Below, piece by piece: positions 56,424-64,000 of a DNA stretch of 64,000 nt. Within the stretch, counting starts at the first letter, position 1; every line of letters begins with the position of its first letter. Source of the stretch: Desulfovibrio sp. (GTDB lineage: Bacteria; Desulfobacterota; Desulfovibrionia; Desulfovibrionales; Desulfovibrionaceae); assembly GCA_022839785.1 (NCBI GenBank), contig JALHJW010000001.1:310001-374000 (forward strand), read 5' to 3'. The translations under genes were made by a program, and so were the position numbers. The notes below the pieces were generated by a model that was not told the DNA's origin, did not search any database, and worked only from the letters and a program-made list of their open reading frames with translations.

Positions 56424-56984
56424 TCAGAAGGTGGGCGGGGTGTTCACCCAGAGCACCTGCGTGGTCTCCTGGCCGGGGTTGGTGTAGCGGTGCGGCAGCG
56501 GGGAACTGAAGAAGAAGGCGTCCCCCTGGCGCAGGGTGTGCTGCACGCCGTCGATTTCAAGGATCAGGCTGCCGGTGAGGACGTAGCCGACCTCCTCGCC
56601 CTCGTGCGAGATGGTGGCGTCCACGCCGCCGCCCGGGGCCACGATGTGGATGTGCGCCTGCAGGATGTGCCCGCCCTGGCGCGGCATGAGGGCCTCCAGG
56701 GTGACGCCCCTCCTCGGCCCGGTGAGGACGATGAGCGGCCGCTCCCCCTGGCGCATGACCGGCCCGCCGGACTCCTCGGCCGAGAAGAGATGGCCGATGG
56801 AGATGCCGAGTTCGCCGGTGATGCGATGGAGCAGGTTGAGGGAGGGGTTGCCCTTGCCGTTCTCTATCTTGGAGAGCATGCTTTCGGAGCACCCCACGCG
56901 CTCCGCCAGCACCTTGAGCCGGAGCCCGGCCAGCTTGCGCAGCTTGCGGATGCGCCCGCCGAGAAATTCCGTGTCGTTCTTCAT
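56424..56984 (-). CDS. XRE-cupin transcriptional regulator
   Basis: A 186-residue regulator: an N-terminal HTH (LKVLAERVGCSESMLSKIENGKGNPSLNLLHRI, about residues 23-54) joined to a cupin sensor domain (about 110-182: EGEEVGYVLTGSLILEIDG, GDAFFFSSPLPHRYTNPG). Such proteins sense small metabolites and control nitrogen or amine utilisation genes. It is transcribed away from the Liv-type ABC/amidase operon across a 488-bp gap and is a plausible regulator of it. Confidence 0.88.
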   Translation of the reverse strand: MKNDTEFLGGRIRKLRKLAGLRLKVLAERVGCSESMLSKIENGKGNPSLNLLHRITGELGISIGHLFSAEESGGPVMRQGERPLIVLTGPRRGVTLEALMPRQGGHILQAHIHIVAPGGGVDATISHEGEEVGYVLTGSLILEIDGVQHTLRQGDAFFFSSPLPHRYTNPGQETTQVLWVNTPPTF

Positions 56985-57472
56985 GGATCACCAGCCTGCG
57001 GTTTTCGCCCCCAGACTACGCCCGTTTGAACAAAAATCAAGTTTTTAGCCCACCGGTTCCGGCAACGGCCGCGGCCCTCATCCGAGGATACTGCGGCGGA
57101 ATCAACATAATTGTATTTTCAGGCCACAACCAGGCACGTTCGAGCACAGCCCCGCCATCTGCTGCGAAGCACCAAAAAAATACATATAATAGACTGAAAT
57201 AATACGAATATGTCTTCTAAAAATGCTACTGCTCCATTCTCGGTGCCCGAGCAGGCACATTGCAAATTCTACATAAAAGTGAAATAAGATTTTCACGGCA
57301 CCTCGCAATATCCAGGCAAACCACTGATACAAAAGACTTTTCACTCAATCCGCCGCGTGGCACGGGAGTTGCTTTATTGCCATTCAATTTTTATTCAATT
57401 TCTTGAATTTGAAGAATCCGTTTGCTGAACCCGAAACCGGTCGCGCTGCATGCGGCCGCACAAGGAGGCACC
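56985..57472. other. 488-bp AT-rich regulatory gap upstream of the ABC/amidase operon
   Basis: The gap between the XRE-cupin gene and the ABC binding-protein gene is far more AT-rich than its neighbours. It contains an AAAAATCAAGTTTTT near-palindrome just upstream of the regulator gene (about 57034) and, near the operon, the sigma-54 promoter and a run of ATTCAA/TTGAAT-like repeats (57383-57418). A spurious 80-codon minus-strand frame (57102-57344) shows no coding features. Confidence 0.5.
57358..57375 (+). promoter_or_regulatory. Sigma-54 (RpoN) promoter of the ABC/amidase operon
   Basis: TGGCACGGGAGTTGCTTT at 57358-57375 matches the sigma-54 -24/-12 consensus TGGCAC-N5-TTGCW exactly, with the invariant GG and GC 10 bp apart. 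It lies 98 bp before the binding-protein ATG. Sigma-54 commonly drives nitrogen-assimilation operons, fitting an amide or urea importer with an amidase. Confidence 0.82.
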
Positions 57473-58660
57473 ATGATCAGGCACACGACAGGGGGGAAGA
57501 ACTGGGTCCGGCGCTGGGCGGCCGCATGCCTGCTGGTCGCGCTCGCGGCCTTCCCCGCCATGGCCAAGCAGAAGGTCGCGGTGGGCTACATCGGCCCCCT
57601 CACCGGCGGCGTGAGCGCCAACGGCCTGGGCGGCCGCAACTCCGCCGAACTGGCCGTGAAGCTGCGCAACGAGGACCCGTCCGCCAAGTACGAGTACGAT
57701 TTCGTCGCCCTCGACGACGAGTGCAAGCCCAACATCGGTGTCCAGGTCGCCACCAAGCTCGCCGCCGACCGCAAGATCGCGGGCGCGGTGGCCCACTACT
57801 GCTCGGCCGTGGCGCTGAGCGCGGTGGAAATCTACCACCGTTTCAACCTGCCCGTTATCGTCTGGGGCGCGGTGCATCCGGACATCACCTACGGCCACGA
57901 CTTCAAGGAGATCACCCGCGTCAACGGGACCATGATCAACCAGAACGAGACCGCGGCCAAATTCATGCGCTCCAGGGGCTACAAGACCTTCGCCATCATC
58001 CACGACACCACGGACTACGGCAAGTCGCACAAGGAATACTTCAACAAATTCATCACCGAGAACGGCGGCAAGGTCCTGGGCGTCTTCGGCGTGACCGCCG
58101 ACCAGCAGGATTTCAACGCCGAGCTGACCAAGATCAAGTCCCTGGCCCCCGACGTCATCTACTTCGGCGGCCTGACCCCGCTGGGCGTGCGCATCCGCTC
58201 CCAGATGGAGAAGCTCGGCATTCCGGCCCAGTTCGAGGGCACCTCGGGCATCAAGTCCGACGCCTTCATCGAGGGCCTGGGCAAGGAACTGGCCGAAGGC
58301 TCGCTCAGCTTCATCGAGGGCATGCCCCTCGAAAAGCTGCCGCGCGGGGCCTTCTTCTCCGCGGCCTACGACAACCACGGCTACACCCAGCCGCCCGAGG
58401 CCTACGGCCCCTTCGCCTTCGCGGCCATGAGCCTGCTCCTCGACAACATCGAGAAGCTCGGCCCCACCCGCGCCAAGCTCATCCCGGCCATCCGCGCCAC
58501 CAAGGACGCCGACTCCATCGTCGGCCCCATCTCCTTCGACGACCACGGCCAGAACACCGTCGCGGCCATCTCCAAGTACGTCGTCCAGGACGGCAAGTGG
58601 GTGCTCTGGGAGGACAGCGAATACGCCTCCGGCAAGCGCTCCCTGAAGAAGCCCCAGTAA
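57473..58660 (+). CDS. Branched-chain/amide-type ABC binding protein
   Basis: A 395-residue type-1 periplasmic binding protein (Peripla_BP_6, LivJ/AmiC-like). Signal peptide (AACLLVALAAFPAMA) precedes a mature start KVAVGYIGPLTGGVSANG, the family opening, and DFVALDDECKP, VVAHYCSAVALSAVEIYH follow. It is longer than LivJ, as in amide/urea binders. AAGGAGG lies before the ATG. First gene of the operon; the accompanying amidase points to an amide-containing ligand. Confidence 0.88.
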   Translation: MIRHTTGGKNWVRRWAAACLLVALAAFPAMAKQKVAVGYIGPLTGGVSANGLGGRNSAELAVKLRNEDPSAKYEYDFVALDDECKPNIGVQVATKLAADRKIAGAVAHYCSAVALSAVEIYHRFNLPVIVWGAVHPDITYGHDFKEITRVNGTMINQNETAAKFMRSRGYKTFAIIHDTTDYGKSHKEYFNKFITENGGKVLGVFGVTADQQDFNAELTKIKSLAPDVIYFGGLTPLGVRIRSQMEKLGIPAQFEGTSGIKSDAFIEGLGKELAEGSLSFIEGMPLEKLPRGAFFSAAYDNHGYTQPPEAYGPFAFAAMSLLLDNIEKLGPTRAKLIPAIRATKDADSIVGPISFDDHGQNTVAAISKYVVQDGKWVLWEDSEYASGKRSLKKPQ

Positions 58661-58718
58661 GAGAACCGGCGGCCGGACGGGACAGCCCGTCCGGCCGCAG
58701 AACCCGCGAGGGGACCCC

Positions 58719-59642
58719 ATGGATGTCGGTTTTTTCGCTCAATTCGTCATCAACGGCCTGATGCTCGGCATGATGTACGCCCTGGTGGCGGTGGGCTTCA
58801 CGCTCTTCTTCGGCGTGCTCGACGTGATCGTCTTCTCGCACGGCGACGTGGTCATGGTCGGCGGCTTCACCGGCCTCTCCATGTACTTCTGGCTGGAGCG
58901 AATGTACCCGCACCTCTCCCCCGGCCCGAAGCTCCTGTGCATGGCCCTGGTGAGCATGACCGTCATCGCCCTGCTCGGCGCGGCCGTGGCCCGCAGCGTC
59001 ATCCTGCGGCTGCGCGCCGCCCCCTCGCTGAACACCCTGCTGGCGACCATGATGCTGGGCACGGTGCTGCGCGAGTCCATCCGCCTCTTCTACCCCGACG
59101 GGGCCAACCCCAAGCCTTTCCCCGCCCTGCTGCCCAAGTGGTCGGTGGAATACTCGGGCCTGACCCTGCGGCTCGACAACCTGATCCTTTTCTGCATCGG
59201 CGCGCTGCTCATCGTCTCCGTGCACCTGCTCATCAACCGCACCAGGCTCGGCCTGGCCATCCGCGCGGTGGCCCAGGACGAGGAGACGGCCCGGATCATG
59301 GGCGTCAACTTCACCCTCATCGTCCTCGTGACCTTCGCCATCGGCTCGGCCGTGGCCGCCTTCGCGGGGCTCATGAACGGCTTGTACTACAACGAGATCA
59401 ACTTCAGCATGGGCCTGCTGCTCGGGGCCATCGGCTTCAGCGCCGCGGTCATCGGCGGCCTGGGCAACATCTACGGCGCGATCCTGGGCGGCTTCATCTT
59501 CGCCTTCCTCCAGACCATCGGCGCCGTGGCCCTGCCCTTCGCCAGCGCCTACAAGGACGTCTTCGCCTTCGCGGTGATCATCGCCCTCATGGCCTGGCGG
59601 CCCACCGGCCTCATCGCCGAAAAGACAAGCGAGCGGGTGTAG
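58719..59642 (+). CDS. LivH-type ABC permease
   Basis: A 307-residue branched-chain/amide permease with about eight hydrophobic helices. The conserved loop AIRAVAQDEETARIMGVN (about residues 180-197) is the LivH cytoplasmic coupling motif, and the N-terminus GLMLGMMYALVAVGFTLFFGV is typical. It follows the binding protein by 58 bp. Confidence 0.9.
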   Translation: MDVGFFAQFVINGLMLGMMYALVAVGFTLFFGVLDVIVFSHGDVVMVGGFTGLSMYFWLERMYPHLSPGPKLLCMALVSMTVIALLGAAVARSVILRLRAAPSLNTLLATMMLGTVLRESIRLFYPDGANPKPFPALLPKWSVEYSGLTLRLDNLILFCIGALLIVSVHLLINRTRLGLAIRAVAQDEETARIMGVNFTLIVLVTFAIGSAVAAFAGLMNGLYYNEINFSMGLLLGAIGFSAAVIGGLGNIYGAILGGFIFAFLQTIGAVALPFASAYKDVFAFAVIIALMAWRPTGLIAEKTSERV

Positions 59643-59644
59643 CC

Positions 59645-60808
59645 ATGAACCAGCCACGCGACTTCGTCATCCCCGGCCCGGTGTTCTGCATCGGCCTGGC
59701 GGTCTTCGCCGCCATCTACCTCGCCCTCTTCCTCAGCTCGGAATCGCAGGCCGCCATCCTGGTCTACATGGCCGCCGGAGGCATGGTCCTGCTGCTCAAC
59801 AACATGAGCGAACTCAAGCCCCGCCTCTCCGAGGCCATCAAAGGCAACGAACGCCTGTGCAACCGTCTGGCCGTGGCCGTGGTCCTGGCCCTGACCGCGG
59901 CCTTCCACGCCGACCACTACACCCTCTTCCTCATCGGGACCATCCTGCTCTACATCGTGGTGGTCCTGGGGCTGAACGTGCAGCTCGGCTTCACCGGCGT
60001 CATCAACTTCAGCTGCGCCTCGTTCTTCGGCATCGGCGGCTACACCTCGGCCATGCTCCTGTCGAAGACCTCCCTGCCCCCGCTCCTGGCCCTGCCCCTG
60101 GGCGGCGTCTGCGCCGCGGTCGTCGGCTCCATCCTGCTCCTGCCGGTGCTGCGCACCTCCGGCCACTACGCCGCCCTGGTGACCATGGCCTTCGCCCTGC
60201 TCTTCAGAATCTTCCTTGAGGTCAACGACGCCCTGGGCGGGCCGCAGGGCGTTCCCGTGCGCAGCATGTCCCTGGCCGGATGGGATTTCGGCAGCGACCT
60301 CGTCATCGGGGACCTGCAGATGTCCTTCTACGTCTCCTACGTCCTGCTCGGTCTGGTCCTGCTCTGCCTGGCCTTCTCCTTCGTGCGCCGCATCGAGCGC
60401 TCCTGGATCGGCCTTTCCCTGGACGCCGTGCGCGTGGACGAGACCGCCTCGGCCTGCTTCGGGGTCGACGTCGCGCGCTGGAAGATCACGGCCTTCACCA
60501 TCGGCAACTTCCTCTCCGGCGTGGCCGGGGCGCTCTACGCCATGATGCTGGCCTACATCAGCCCGGCCAACTTCACCTTCGGCGACTCCCTGATCTTCCT
60601 GTCCATCCTCCTGCTCGGCGGCGTGGGCAATTCCTGGGGCGTGGTCATGGCCACGGCCGTGGTCGTCCTGGTGCCGGAGAAGTTCCAGGTCATCCAGGAA
60701 TACCGCTACCTCATCTACTCCGCCCTGGTGCTGTTGATGATCGTCTTCAGGCCCCACGGCATCCTGCCCCGCAAGACGCGGATCTACCGCCCGGGAGAAG
60801 CGGCATGA
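59645..60808 (+). CDS. LivM-type ABC permease
   Basis: A 387-residue permease with about ten hydrophobic helices. The core motif GLNVQLGFTGVINFSCASFFGIGGYTSAML (about residues 115-145) is diagnostic, and ALDAVRVDETASACFGVDVARWKITAFTIG matches the LivM coupling loop. The extra N-terminal 110 residues (two helices plus a charged segment) are longer than many LivM. It is 3 bp after livH and overlaps the next gene (ATGA). Confidence 0.9.
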   Translation: MNQPRDFVIPGPVFCIGLAVFAAIYLALFLSSESQAAILVYMAAGGMVLLLNNMSELKPRLSEAIKGNERLCNRLAVAVVLALTAAFHADHYTLFLIGTILLYIVVVLGLNVQLGFTGVINFSCASFFGIGGYTSAMLLSKTSLPPLLALPLGGVCAAVVGSILLLPVLRTSGHYAALVTMAFALLFRIFLEVNDALGGPQGVPVRSMSLAGWDFGSDLVIGDLQMSFYVSYVLLGLVLLCLAFSFVRRIERSWIGLSLDAVRVDETASACFGVDVARWKITAFTIGNFLSGVAGALYAMMLAYISPANFTFGDSLIFLSILLLGGVGNSWGVVMATAVVVLVPEKFQVIQEYRYLIYSALVLLMIVFRPHGILPRKTRIYRPGEAA

Positions 60809-61587
60809 GCGAACGCATTCTGGACTGCACCGCGCTGACCAAGCGCTTCGGCGGCCTGGCCGCCCTCAACGCCCTGGACATCCACGTGGACCGCGGCGAG
60901 GTGCTGGGACTGGTGGGACCCAACGGCTCCGGCAAGACCACCTTCTTCAACGTCATCACCGGCATCTACAGGCCCACGAGCGGCGTCGTGACCTTCCAGG
61001 GCAGGGACATCTCCGGGCTGCCGCCGCAGCGCGTCTATCACTCGGGCATCGCCCGCACGTTCCAGCGTTCGCGCCTGTGCCTGGAACTGTCCATCTTCGA
61101 CAACATCATGATCGGCAACCACAAGCGCCTCGATCTCGGCCTGTGGAACAACATCTTCCGGCGCTCCAGGTTCGAGGCCCAGTACGAGGAGGGGATGGAG
61201 CGGGCCGCCCGCCTGCTCTCGGCACTCAATCCGGACCTGGTCGCGCGCATGTTCAGGCCGGTGGGCGACCTGCCCATGATCGACCGCAGGCGCATCGAGA
61301 TCTGCCGCGCCCTGGTGGGCAGACCGAGCCTGCTGCTCCTGGACGAGCCCTCGGCGGGCATGACGCACGATGAGACGCGCCAGCTCATGGACGAAATCCT
61401 GAACATGGGCAGCTACTCCGACGGTCTGACCATCGTGCTCATCGAGCACGAGATGAACGTCATCCGGCGCGTCACCGACCGTTGCGTGGTCCTCAACTTC
61501 GGACAGAAGCTCTTCGAGGGCGTCTACGACGACGTGGTCGCCAACCCCGTGGTCCAGGAAGCGTACCTCGGAAAGGATGTGGAGTGA
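60805..61587 (+). CDS. LivG-type ABC ATPase with altered signature motif
   Basis: A 260-residue ATPase. Walker A GPNGSGKTT (about 38-46), Q-loop ARTFQRSRL and Walker B LLLLDEPSAGMTHDE (175-189) with IEHEMNVIRRV are intact. The signature that is normally L(S/A)xGxxxRxEIAR reads LPMIDRRRIEICR here: the Ser/Gly-Gly pair is lost. Such loss can impair one of the two ATP sites. It is paired with a normal LivF-type ATPase, whose own signature is intact. Confidence 0.85.
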   Translation: MSERILDCTALTKRFGGLAALNALDIHVDRGEVLGLVGPNGSGKTTFFNVITGIYRPTSGVVTFQGRDISGLPPQRVYHSGIARTFQRSRLCLELSIFDNIMIGNHKRLDLGLWNNIFRRSRFEAQYEEGMERAARLLSALNPDLVARMFRPVGDLPMIDRRRIEICRALVGRPSLLLLDEPSAGMTHDETRQLMDEILNMGSYSDGLTIVLIEHEMNVIRRVTDRCVVLNFGQKLFEGVYDDVVANPVVQEAYLGKDVE

Positions 61588-62297
61588 TGTTCAGACCGCT
61601 GCTCATAGAGAATCTGCACGTGGCCTACGGCAAGGCCGAGGTCCTCTTCGGCGTGGACATGGAGATCCATCCGGGCCGGATCACCTGTCTGCTCGGGGCC
61701 AACGGCTCGGGCAAGAGCACCCTGATCCGCGCCATCCTGGGCCTCACCCCGCCCTGCGGGGGCAGCATCGTCTTCGACGGGCTGGAGATCTCCGGGCTGC
61801 CCCCGCACAAGGTCGTGGCCCGCGGCATCGCCTGCATCCCCGAGGGGCGCAAGGTTTTCCCCAAGATGACCGTGGAGGAAAACCTGCGCATGGGCGCCTA
61901 CCAGAACGCGTCCGCCTCCAGGACCCGGGAGAACATGGCCCGGGTCTACGAGATATTCCCCCGTCTCAAGGAACGGCGAGATCAGCTCGCCGGGACCATG
62001 TCCGGCGGCGAACAGGCCATGGTCTCCATCGGCCGCGGCCTCATGGGCTCGCCCCGCCTGCTGATCATCGACGAGCCGTCCCTGGGGCTCTCCCCGGCCC
62101 TGGTCAGCGAAAACTTCCGGATCATCCGGCGCATCAACGAGGCCGGGACCGCCGTCTTCCTCGTGGAGCAGAACGTGCGCCAAACCCTGAGCATCGCCCA
62201 CTACGGCTACGTGCTCTCCCAAGGCAAGCTGCTGGCTGGCGGAACCCCGAACGAACTGAGCAACGACGCCGAAGTCCGGCGGGCCTACTTCGGATAG
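61587..62297 (+). CDS. LivF-type ABC ATPase
   Basis: A 236-residue ATPase. Walker A GANGSGKST at about 38-46, ACIPEGRKVFPKMTVEENLRMGAY, signature TMSGGEQAMVSIGRGL and Walker B LLIIDEPSLGLSPALV are canonical LivF features. Its ATG directly follows the previous stop (GTGATG). It supplies the intact signature motif that complements the altered LivG-type partner. Confidence 0.9.
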   Translation: MFRPLLIENLHVAYGKAEVLFGVDMEIHPGRITCLLGANGSGKSTLIRAILGLTPPCGGSIVFDGLEISGLPPHKVVARGIACIPEGRKVFPKMTVEENLRMGAYQNASASRTRENMARVYEIFPRLKERRDQLAGTMSGGEQAMVSIGRGLMGSPRLLIIDEPSLGLSPALVSENFRIIRRINEAGTAVFLVEQNVRQTLSIAHYGYVLSQGKLLAGGTPNELSNDAEVRRAYFG

Positions 62298-62305
62298 GCG
62301 CGGCC

Positions 62306-63460
62306 ATGACCATGGACGTGCTTTCCCTGGCCCGCCTTCTGGTGGGATACGACACCATTTCCCCCTCGTCGGGGGAACGCGCCTGCCTCGAAGCCGCAGC
62401 CCCGCTGCTGCGGACGGCAGGCTTCCGTGTCCGCTTCGACGACTACGGCCCGGGCCGGAGCAACCTGTGCGCGCAGCTCCGGCCCGATTCCGGCGCGCCC
62501 TCCCTGTGCCTGGCCGGGCACATCGACACCGTGCCCCTGGGCAGCGCGGCCTGGAGCGTGGACCCCTTCGCGGGCGAGGTCAGGGACGGCCGCCTCTTCG
62601 GCCGGGGGGCGTGCGACATGAAGGGCGGCATGGCCGCCCTCGTCTGCGCCGCCGTGCGGGCCGCGCCGTTCGTCCCGCCGGACAGGGACCTTTGCGTGCA
62701 CATGTATGGCGGGGAGGAGACCGGCTGCGAAGGCTCGTTCCATCTCGTCGCCGATCCCTCGCTGCTCGGCCATCCGGCCGCTGTCGTGGTGGGCGAGCCC
62801 ACGGACAACCTCCCCCTGGTGGGCCACAAGGGCGCGCTCTGGCTGCGCGGCGAGACGACGGGGCGCACGGCCCACGCCTCCATGCCCGAACAGGGCGACA
62901 ACGCGCTGCTCACAGCCATGCGGGCCGCGGGCCGCATCCTGGCCCACGACTTCACGCGGCAAGCCCACCCGCACCTCGGCCCCACCACCCTGACGGCCAC
63001 CACCATGCACGCGGGGTTGAACATCAACTCCGTGCCCGACAGCGCCGTCTTCACCCTCGACCTCAGGACCGTGCCCGAGCCGGGCAACGCCGCCCTGGCC
63101 GCCGCCGTGGCGGCGCTCGCCGGGGACGAGACGCGTTTCACCACGCTGCTGGACGTGCCCCCGGTCTGGTCCTCGCCGGACGATCCCTGGATCAGCCGCG
63201 TCACCGGACTGTGGGCCGCGCGGCACGGCAGACGCAACGCGGCTCCGGGAACGGTCCAGTTCTTCACGGACGCGGCCGCCATCCGCTCGGCCCTTCCCTC
63301 CGTGCCGATCCTCATCTACGGTCCCGGGGACCCGGCCATGGCCCACCGCACGGACGAGTTCTGCCCGGTGTCCCAGCTCTTCGAGGCCGTTTCGTTCTAT
63401 CTCGACGTCATCGCGGACTGGTGCGGCGTCGACCGCGCCCGCACAGGAGACGCGGCATGA
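62306..63460 (+). CDS. M20-family metallopeptidase (ArgE/DapE-like)
   Basis: A 384-residue M20 peptidase/deacylase. Zinc ligands: GHIDTVPLG (His about 72, Asp 74), DMKGGMAAL (Asp near 109), GGEETGCEG (Glu near 143), and a C-terminal His-Arg-Thr-Asp-Glu (AHRTDEFCPV). It probably cleaves an acyl or carbamoyl amide from the imported compound. It follows livF by 8 bp and overlaps the amidase start (ATGA). Confidence 0.88.
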   Translation: MTMDVLSLARLLVGYDTISPSSGERACLEAAAPLLRTAGFRVRFDDYGPGRSNLCAQLRPDSGAPSLCLAGHIDTVPLGSAAWSVDPFAGEVRDGRLFGRGACDMKGGMAALVCAAVRAAPFVPPDRDLCVHMYGGEETGCEGSFHLVADPSLLGHPAAVVVGEPTDNLPLVGHKGALWLRGETTGRTAHASMPEQGDNALLTAMRAAGRILAHDFTRQAHPHLGPTTLTATTMHAGLNINSVPDSAVFTLDLRTVPEPGNAALAAAVAALAGDETRFTTLLDVPPVWSSPDDPWISRVTGLWAARHGRRNAAPGTVQFFTDAAAIRSALPSVPILIYGPGDPAMAHRTDEFCPVSQLFEAVSFYLDVIADWCGVDRARTGDAA

Positions 63461-64000
63461 CCCCCTCACTTCCGACGCCCCTGTCCCTGGACGTCTTCAC
63501 CCGGGCCGCCCCGGCGGACCTCATGGCCCGCTACGAGGCGCTGCTCGGACGCATCGCCGGACAGGACCCGGCCCTGAACGTCTTCGAGCACGGCAGCCCG
63601 GACGCGGAACGGGTCATGGCCCGGGTGCGCGAACTGTGCGCCCTGCATCCGGACCCCGCGGACCGGCCGCTCCTGTTCGGCGTTCCCGTGGGCGTCAAGG
63701 ACATCTTCCGCATCGCGGGCGAGGCCATCCGGTGCGGAGCGCTCCTGCCCCCGCGCCTCTTCGCCGGGCCGGAAGCGGAGCTGGTCTCCCGTCTGCGCCG
63801 GGCCGGGGCCGTCATTCTGGGCCGCACCGTGACCACCGAGTTCGCCTATTTCGAGCCCGGCCCCACCTGCAACCCCCACGCCCCGGACCGCACCCCGGGC
63901 GGATCGAGCAGCGGCTCGGCCGCCGGAGTGGCCGCCGGGTTCTTCCCCCTGGCCCTGGGCACCCAGACCGTGGGTTCGGTCATCCGCCCCGCAGCCTACT
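63457..64000 (+). CDS. Amidase-signature enzyme, N-terminal part (cut by window edge)
   Basis: The first 181 codons of an amidase-signature hydrolase. The Ser-cisSer-Lys triad is visible: Lys in GVKDIF (K81), the GGSSSGSAAGVAAG stretch (148-161) with the cis-Ser, and the nucleophile Ser in the final GSVIRPAAY (S174). It hydrolyses an amide, probably the substrate of the adjacent ABC importer. The rest lies beyond the window. Confidence 0.92.
   Translation, partial: MTPSLPTPLSLDVFTRAAPADLMARYEALLGRIAGQDPALNVFEHGSPDAERVMARVRELCALHPDPADRPLLFGVPVGVKDIFRIAGEAIRCGALLPPRLFAGPEAELVSRLRRAGAVILGRTVTTEFAYFEPGPTCNPHAPDRTPGGSSSGSAAGVAAGFFPLALGTQTVGSVIRPAAY

Noticed and set aside
57102..57344. 80-codon minus-strand frame in the regulatory gap
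   Set aside because: GTG start without a ribosome site, biased aromatic/basic composition and no family; likely spurious.

Overview
The window is GC-rich bacterial DNA, apart from a few AT-rich islands, and most resembles a Desulfovibrionaceae-type sulfate reducer (Desulfobacterota). The inference rests on mercury-methylation genes hgcAB, a four-subunit 2-oxoacid:ferredoxin oxidoreductase, a two-gene SufCB (SMS-type) Fe-S assembly unit, a cdaA-cdaR-glmM locus and very high third-position GC. No rRNA, tRNA or CRISPR array was seen. Both ends are cut inside genes: clpB on the left and an amidase on the right.

Layout. 1-2.8 kb: clpB with a cbpM/cbpA-type co-chaperone pair. 2.9-8.6 kb: polysaccharide deacetylase, Smr protein, degenerate receiver-TPR protein, ChbG/YdjC deacetylase, small membrane protein and three tandem paralogous mini-HTH genes. 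8.7-15.1 kb (minus): priA, galU, glmM, cdaR, cdaA. 15.4-19.5 kb: transporters, a thioesterase, a DUF2087 protein and an M15 peptidase. 19.5-22.9 kb: maf with a 956-bp AT-rich insertion in its 3' end, xth and an AT-rich Mrr-type gene. 23-35 kb: phosphoesterase, folate and polyphenol-oxidase-fold enzymes, a polar amino-acid ABC operon, korDABC, tautomerase, cupin, PBP1A and a YkgJ protein. 35-46 kb: two PilZ proteins, a GT39 enzyme, an acid phosphatase, a DMT transporter, a methyltransferase, a Cys-motif protein, kdsD, purF and carB. 46.7-52 kb is accessory: acyltransferase, DUF486, a RES/Xre toxin-antitoxin pair, and an IS1595-type transposon carrying an Abi/HEPN gene that sits inside a decayed gene. 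52-56 kb: hgcB, hgcA, an ArsR regulator and sufCB. 56.4-64 kb: an XRE-cupin regulator divergent from a sigma-54-preceded Liv-type ABC operon ending in an M20 peptidase and an amidase.

The most interesting region is 52.2-54.2 kb. The frame of hgcA stays open upstream of its conventional start for 92 more codons, back to an ATG that overlaps the arsR stop. It is interrupted only by two UGA codons, the second in a Cys-UGA-Gly-Pro context. Each UGA is followed by an 8-bp hairpin with a GGN loop at 17 and 23 nt, as expected of bacterial SECIS elements. This suggests, but does not prove, a Cys/selenocysteine-rich N-terminal extension of the mercury methylase, controlled by an ArsR repressor with a palindromic operator over its own start. 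Two mobile-element insertions are readable at base resolution: the transposon (inverted repeats plus target duplication) and the maf insertion (13-bp direct repeats plus a displaced gene end).
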